DNA from: CAVPRW01 sp046727435 [NCBI: bacterium]
GTDB lineage: Bacteria > Tectomicrobia > Entotheonellia > J063
DNA length: 10,670 nt
Reading direction: 5' to 3'
Assembly: GCA_046727435.1 (NCBI GenBank)
Contig: JBKPCR010000432.1
Coordinates: forward strand, 1-10,670
Positions within the stretch are counted from its first letter, which is position 1. Each line of letters begins with the position of its first letter. Both the position numbers and the translations under genes were made by a program. Shown here piece by piece: positions 7,259 through 10,670 of the stretch. The notes under the pieces are model-generated. The model made no database searches. It was not told the origin of the DNA and saw only the letters and a program-made list of their open reading frames with translations.

Positions 7259-8416
7259 ATGACTTCGCGACTTCGCATCATCGTGACAGGGCTTATCGCC
7301 CAGTACCCTCTTGGCGGGGTGACGTGGGACTATTTTCAGTATGTCCTCGGCCTCGCGCAGCTCGGCCATGAGGTATACTATGTCGAGGACACCGGACAAT
7401 GGCCTTATAATCCAGCCGAGGGCGGCATAGGCAAAGGCTGTGACTTCAACGTCGGATACCTCTCTGGCATCATGTCACGTTACGGGCTGGCCGAGCAATG
7501 GGCTTACCGGTTTCCATGGCAATCCCAGTGGTTTGGGCTTTCCGACTCGACCCGCCACGAGGTGATCCAATCGGCTGATCTGCTCATCAATATCTCTGGC
7601 ACCATCGAGCGGCCCGAAGAGTATCGGCAGGTAGGCCGACTGGCCTATATCGACTCCGATCCGCTCTTCACGCAGGTGAAGCTGGCGCGGGGGCAGCTCG
7701 ATTTCCGCAAATGGATCGATCTCCATGATGTCCAGTTCAGTTTCGGGGAATGTTTGTCTTCGGCCGTGCCTGAGACCGGCCACCAGTGGCGCCCGACACG
7801 GCAACCGATCGTACTGTCGGAGTGGCGCCCGGAAACACCCCATCGTGAGGTCTTCACCACCGTGATGAACTGGACGAGTTACAAGCCCGTGGTATACGGC
7901 AATCAGAGCTATGGCCAAAAAGATGTCGAGTTCATGCGGTTCCAGGAGTTGCCGAGTCTCGTGGCCCCGACGGTACTGGAGATCGCCGTCAATGCCGGAA
8001 AAACCCGACGCACCCCACGCCAATTGTTAGCGCACAAGGGATGGCGCGTGGTCGATCCGGCGCAGGTCTGTCCCGATCTCGACACTTATCGCCAGTACAT
8101 CGAGTCCTCGAAGGCAGAGTGGAGCGTCGCCAAAAATGGCTACGTCTTGGGCCAGCCCGGTTGGTTCAGTTGCCGTTCGGCATGCTATCTGGCGGCTGGC
8201 AGGCCTGTTGCGGTCCAGGATACGGGTTTCAGCGCCGTGCTGCCGGTAGGCGAAGGGCTCCTGACATTCACGACGGTGGAGGGGGCAGTCGCAGCGATCA
8301 ATGAGATCGAAGCAAACTATGCACGACATGCTAAAACGGCGCGCGCGCTTGCAGAGGAATATTTCGATGCGGCGAAAGTGCTGGACCAGCTGATCGATGA
8401 AGCACTGCAGGCTTGA
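7259..8416 (+). CDS. GT-B-fold glycosyltransferase-like protein, first of a tandem pair
   Basis: This 385-residue cytosolic protein resembles GT4/GT1-type glycosyltransferases. The N-terminus has a Rossmann-like strand (LRIIVTGLIAQYPLGG, 5-20) and a helix leading into LGHEVYYVEDTG (35-46). The C-terminal half has GWFSCRSACYLAAGRPVAVQ (301-320) followed by DTGF (321-324). That block resembles the R..YLA.G.PV..Q.TG segment of GT-B enzymes that faces the nucleotide sugar. A terminal helix carries EEYFDAAKVL (366-375). The ATG at 7259 is preferred over an upstream in-frame GTG at 7163, which would overlap the methyltransferase by 56 bases and add a low-complexity tail. GGGGGA (7245-7250) is suitably spaced before 7259. 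The gap after the methyltransferase is 40 bases, so co-transcription is likely. The fold call is by motif; donor, acceptor and linkage are unknown. Confidence 0.75.
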   Translation: MTSRLRIIVTGLIAQYPLGGVTWDYFQYVLGLAQLGHEVYYVEDTGQWPYNPAEGGIGKGCDFNVGYLSGIMSRYGLAEQWAYRFPWQSQWFGLSDSTRHEVIQSADLLINISGTIERPEEYRQVGRLAYIDSDPLFTQVKLARGQLDFRKWIDLHDVQFSFGECLSSAVPETGHQWRPTRQPIVLSEWRPETPHREVFTTVMNWTSYKPVVYGNQSYGQKDVEFMRFQELPSLVAPTVLEIAVNAGKTRRTPRQLLAHKGWRVVDPAQVCPDLDTYRQYIESSKAEWSVAKNGYVLGQPGWFSCRSACYLAAGRPVAVQDTGFSAVLPVGEGLLTFTTVEGAVAAINEIEANYARHAKTARALAEEYFDAAKVLDQLIDEALQA

Positions 8417-8480
8417 CGAGCGTGGGTAGAGTGGGCTGGCTAAGAGGCTCTCAAGCAATGAAGAGGCAGAGGAAGCAGTA

Positions 8481-9647
8481 ATGGACGTGACGAAGTCGAA
8501 AGTCATCGTGGTGTTAGGGATTATGGGAATCATGCCGGTGGCGGGTACTGGTGTGGCCTGGAACACCATCCAGCATCTCATGGGGCTACGCCGCCTGGGA
8601 TACGAAGTCTACTATGTGGAAGCAACCGGTGTGTGGCCTTTTAACGCCACTACCGACGATTGCACTTTTCCGGTGACTTACATCAGCAGCTTGCTGAACC
8701 ATTTTGGCTTCCAAGATCGATGGGCCTATGTCGCCGCCCACAGCGACGGTCGCTGCTATGGCTTGTCGGCGCTGCAAGTTCAAAAGCTGTATGCTCGCGC
8801 CGATGCCATCGTCAATCTGTTCGGGGGGACGATGCTGCGCGACGAGCACATGATATGCCCGATACGAATCTACCTTGAAACCGACCCTGTGGTACATCAG
8901 CTTCGGATTGCCAATGGTGAACAACGCTACATCGATCTGGTTGGCGCACATACAGCACTGTTTACCTGGGGAGCAAACTACGGTGCGCCAGATTGTAGTG
9001 TGCCGGTGGCACCTTTCACATACAAACCGACCCGCTCTCCCGTGATGCTCGAATATTGGGATGCCCCCTGCAATCCAGCGGCCAGGTATTTCACGACAGT
9101 TGGCCATTGGGATCAGTCGGTCAAAGACCTGGAATACAACGGCGAACGTTACTCCTGGAGTAAGCACCGCGAGTTCTTGAAGATCCTCGATCTGCCACGC
9201 TGTACGAGTCAGGAGTTTTCTCTGGCCCTGGCCATCGATGATCCAGCGGCCGTGCAGATGCTCGAAGGTTACGGCTGGCATGTGGAAGATGCCTATACAG
9301 CCTCGAAGACCCTGGAGAGCTATCGGAAATATATCTGGGGTTCGCGCGGCGAGCTCACGGTCGCCAAGGATATGAACGTGCGCTTGCGCAGTGGTTGGTT
9401 CAGTGAGCGCAGCGCCTGCTATCTCGCCGCAGGCAAGCCGGTGGTGACCCAGGAGACGGGGTTTAGCAAGTCGCTCCCTACCGGCCTGGGATTGTATGCG
9501 TTTCGCACGCTAGAAGATATCCCGCCCGCCATTGAGGCGATCAACAGTGACTACCAGAAACATGCCCAAGCTGCCAAGGAAATTGCCGCGGAATACTTCG
9601 ATGCTAAGAAGGTGCTGCGACAGGTGATGCGCGAGGCAGGGGTGTAG
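8481..9647 (+). CDS. GT-B-fold glycosyltransferase-like protein, second of a tandem pair
   Basis: This 388-residue protein is a clear paralogue of the gene just upstream. Shared blocks in the same order are LGYEVYYVEATGVWPFN (39-55), WAY (81-83), a TRSPVMLEYWD segment (184-194), YRKYI (281-285), LTVAK (292-296), SGWFSERSACYLAAGKPVVT (304-323) and EYFDAKKVL (371-379). The N-terminal loop (GIMGIMPVAGTGVAW, 13-27) and the central region differ strongly, suggesting a different donor or acceptor. There is no signal peptide or membrane segment. ATG 8481 has AGAGGA at 8468-8473, seven bases upstream. The gap after the first paralogue is 64 bases, and the next gene starts 15 bases after the stop. A cytosolic sugar transferase acting on the same glycan is the likeliest role; direct evidence is limited to the C-terminal motif. 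Confidence 0.75.
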   Translation: MDVTKSKVIVVLGIMGIMPVAGTGVAWNTIQHLMGLRRLGYEVYYVEATGVWPFNATTDDCTFPVTYISSLLNHFGFQDRWAYVAAHSDGRCYGLSALQVQKLYARADAIVNLFGGTMLRDEHMICPIRIYLETDPVVHQLRIANGEQRYIDLVGAHTALFTWGANYGAPDCSVPVAPFTYKPTRSPVMLEYWDAPCNPAARYFTTVGHWDQSVKDLEYNGERYSWSKHREFLKILDLPRCTSQEFSLALAIDDPAAVQMLEGYGWHVEDAYTASKTLESYRKYIWGSRGELTVAKDMNVRLRSGWFSERSACYLAAGKPVVTQETGFSKSLPTGLGLYAFRTLEDIPPAIEAINSDYQKHAQAAKEIAAEYFDAKKVLRQVMREAGV

Positions 9648-9648
9648 C

Positions 9649-9653
9649 GGAGG
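9649..9653 (+). promoter_or_regulatory. Shine-Dalgarno site deciding the GTG start of the YdjC-family gene
   Basis: GGAGG lies nine bases before GTG 9663, an ideal spacing. The alternative ATG at 9702 has no comparable site, so the longer 259-residue product is favoured even though the conserved domain begins near residue 18. Confidence 0.7.
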
Positions 9654-9662
9654 GAAAGTGCG

Positions 9663-10442
9663 GTGCTGGCACACGTGTCCAATGGTGTGGGCGTGGCGTC
9701 GATGGTTTCGACCAAATATCTCATCGTGAACGCGGATGATTTTGGCCAAAGTTTCGGGGTCAATCGTGGCATCATCAAGGCCTATCGTTGTGGCATCGTC
9801 ACCAGCGCGAGTTTGATGGTGCGCTGGCCGGGTGCCGCTGAGGCGTCGGCATATGCCCGGGAACATCCAAGCCTTAGTCTTGGGCTGCATGTCGATCTGG
9901 GTGAAAAAGTCTTTCGTGCGGGAGACTGGGTCCCCCTGTATGCGGTGGTGCCGATGCAGGATACCACCGCCATTCGCGATGAAATATCCCACCAACTGGA
10001 TGTGTTCCATCACCTCATGGGCCATGATCCCAGTCATCTCGATTCCCACCAGCACGTCCATCTGCGGGAACCGGTGCGCACCATTCTCATCGAGGTGGCT
10101 CAGCGGCTTGGGATTCCGCTCCGACAGTGCGCGGCGGAGATTGGCTATCGCGGCAGCTTCTACGGACAAACCGCGGAAGGTGCGCCCTTGCCCAACGTAA
10201 TCAGCGTCGAAGGACTGATTCACATCCTGGAGACGTTGCCAGCGGGGTACACGGAGCTGGGCTGCCATCCAGCGGAACACTGCGACCTGGACACCATGTA
10301 TCGCCTCGAGCGTCTGAAGGAACTCAGAGTTTTGTGTGATCCACAAGTGAGGGCCGCGATCACGGCTATGGGGATCGAGTTGTGTTCGTTTACCAGCTTC
10401 CCCAATGGACACGAGCGGTCCGTATGCAATACACCCGCGTAG
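9663..10442 (+). CDS. YdjC/ChbG-family carbohydrate deacetylase (HpnK-like)
   Basis: This family removes acetyl groups from N-acetylated sugars, for example chitooligosaccharides (ChbG) or an acetylglucosaminyl hopanoid (HpnK). It uses a divalent metal in an alpha/beta barrel. The 259-residue protein shows the hallmark LIVNADDFG (20-28, with D25 and D26), GLHVDLG (74-80), DSHQHVH (127-133) with the metal-binding histidines, and a late TELGCHP motif (197-203). The length is normal and no key motif is missing. No signal peptide is seen, so it should act in the cytosol. GTG 9663 is chosen because of the strong GGAGG before it. The gap from the preceding glycosyltransferase-like gene is only 15 bases, implying co-translation. 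In context it may deacetylate an N-acetylhexosamine in the glycan being built. No hopanoid genes are nearby, so HpnK function is not assigned. Confidence 0.9.
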   Translation: MLAHVSNGVGVASMVSTKYLIVNADDFGQSFGVNRGIIKAYRCGIVTSASLMVRWPGAAEASAYAREHPSLSLGLHVDLGEKVFRAGDWVPLYAVVPMQDTTAIRDEISHQLDVFHHLMGHDPSHLDSHQHVHLREPVRTILIEVAQRLGIPLRQCAAEIGYRGSFYGQTAEGAPLPNVISVEGLIHILETLPAGYTELGCHPAEHCDLDTMYRLERLKELRVLCDPQVRAAITAMGIELCSFTSFPNGHERSVCNTPA

Positions 10443-10500
10443 GCGTACTTCCCACAGAGAACTGTCAACGGATGCGCCCGCACAGGTCCGGTAAGATGCA

Positions 10501-10518
10501 ACCGTCAACTACGACGGT
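10501..10518. other. Short inverted repeat ACCGTC-AACTAC-GACGGT
   Basis: A perfect 6-base stem with a 6-base loop lies between the deacetylase gene and the next gene. It has no T-tract, so it is not a convincing intrinsic terminator. It may be an operator or may fold near the ribosome-binding site of the downstream gene. Chance is possible at this size. Confidence 0.3.
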
Positions 10519-10529
10519 GCTTGCCTTAA

Positions 10530-10535
10530 AGGAGG
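10530..10535 (+). promoter_or_regulatory. Strong Shine-Dalgarno site (AGGAGG) for the right-edge gene
   Basis: An uninterrupted AAAGGAGG core (10528-10535) lies four bases before ATG 10540. It is the best ribosome-binding match in the window, though the spacing is slightly tight. Confidence 0.8.
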
Positions 10536-10539
10536 AGTG

Positions 10540-10670
10540 ATGGAGAAACTATTGCCTGAGCACTTGAAGGACTTTTGGCAGACGGTAGTGCGCCATGAGC
10601 ATACCGCCGAAGACTACACGCGCGAATACGACCGCGCCCTCGCCGCATACCGGCAGACCTGGGAGCGCGC
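10540..10670 (+). CDS. Unrecognised protein, N-terminal 44 codons only (cut by right edge)
   Basis: The open frame runs from ATG 10540 to the window end without a stop. The visible product starts MEKLLPEHLKDFWQTVVRHE and continues as a charged, aromatic, helix-prone segment (for example DYTREYDRALAAYRQTWERA near the end). There is no signal peptide or membrane segment. The strong AGGAGG before it and the coding-like composition support a real gene. It follows the deacetylase by 97 bases on the same strand, so it may belong to the same cluster. No family can be assigned from this fragment. Confidence 0.7.
   Translation, partial: MEKLLPEHLKDFWQTVVRHEHTAEDYTREYDRALAAYRQTWER

Noticed and set aside
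9510-10508. 332-codon - strand reading frame
   Set aside because: It is opposite the end of the second GT-B-like gene and the whole YdjC-family gene, both with strong motifs. Its product is low in hydrophobic core patterns and resembles nothing.
1-10670. CRISPR arrays, tRNA or rRNA genes, insertion sequences and toxin-antitoxin or defence modules
   Set aside because: No regularly spaced repeats, cloverleaf candidates, transposase motifs or small paired toxin-antitoxin frames were seen on either strand.

Overview
The window is about 10.7 kb of gene-dense bacterial DNA with a moderately high G+C content. All recognisable genes lie on the + strand. No rRNA, tRNA, insertion sequence, integrase, CRISPR array or phage gene was seen. 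No single gene fixes the taxon. The GC-rich codon use, Shine-Dalgarno sites and gene families fit a Gram-negative-type environmental bacterium. The phylum cannot be named from this sequence.

Layout: (1) 2-1528, the 3' part of an N-acyl-D-amino-acid deacylase (D-aminoacylase family), cut by the left edge. (2) A 257-base gap without a convincing gene. (3) 1786-4326, a large fusion of a clan GH-A glycosidase-like TIM barrel and a family 2 glycosyltransferase, with C-terminal membrane segments. (4) 4408-6252, a full-length MsbA-type ABC exporter with fused membrane and ATPase domains. (5) 6253-6489, a gap holding what looks like the severed N-terminus of another GT2 glycosyltransferase (6302-6424). 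(6) 6490-7218, a class I SAM-dependent methyltransferase. (7) 7259-8416 and 8481-9647, two tandem, diverged paralogues that look like GT-B-fold glycosyltransferases. (8) 9663-10442, a YdjC/ChbG (HpnK-like) carbohydrate deacetylase. (9) From 10540 to the right edge, the first 44 codons of an unrecognised protein behind a strong Shine-Dalgarno site.

Genes 3 to 8 read as one unit for building, modifying and exporting a glycan or glycoconjugate. The fusion protein would polymerise or remodel sugar, and the ABC exporter would flip or export a glycolipid or oligosaccharide. The two GT-B-like enzymes would add sugars, the methyltransferase would methylate, and the YdjC protein would deacetylate N-acetylated sugars. 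This is inference from gene content and co-orientation; the product is unknown. The D-aminoacylase may be an unrelated neighbour, since a 257-base gap separates it from the cluster.

The most unusual items are the glycosidase-glycosyltransferase fusion with no signal peptide or intervening membrane segment, the tandem GT-B-like pair, and the GT2 remnant. Three mini-ORFs also end exactly on the start codons of downstream genes.
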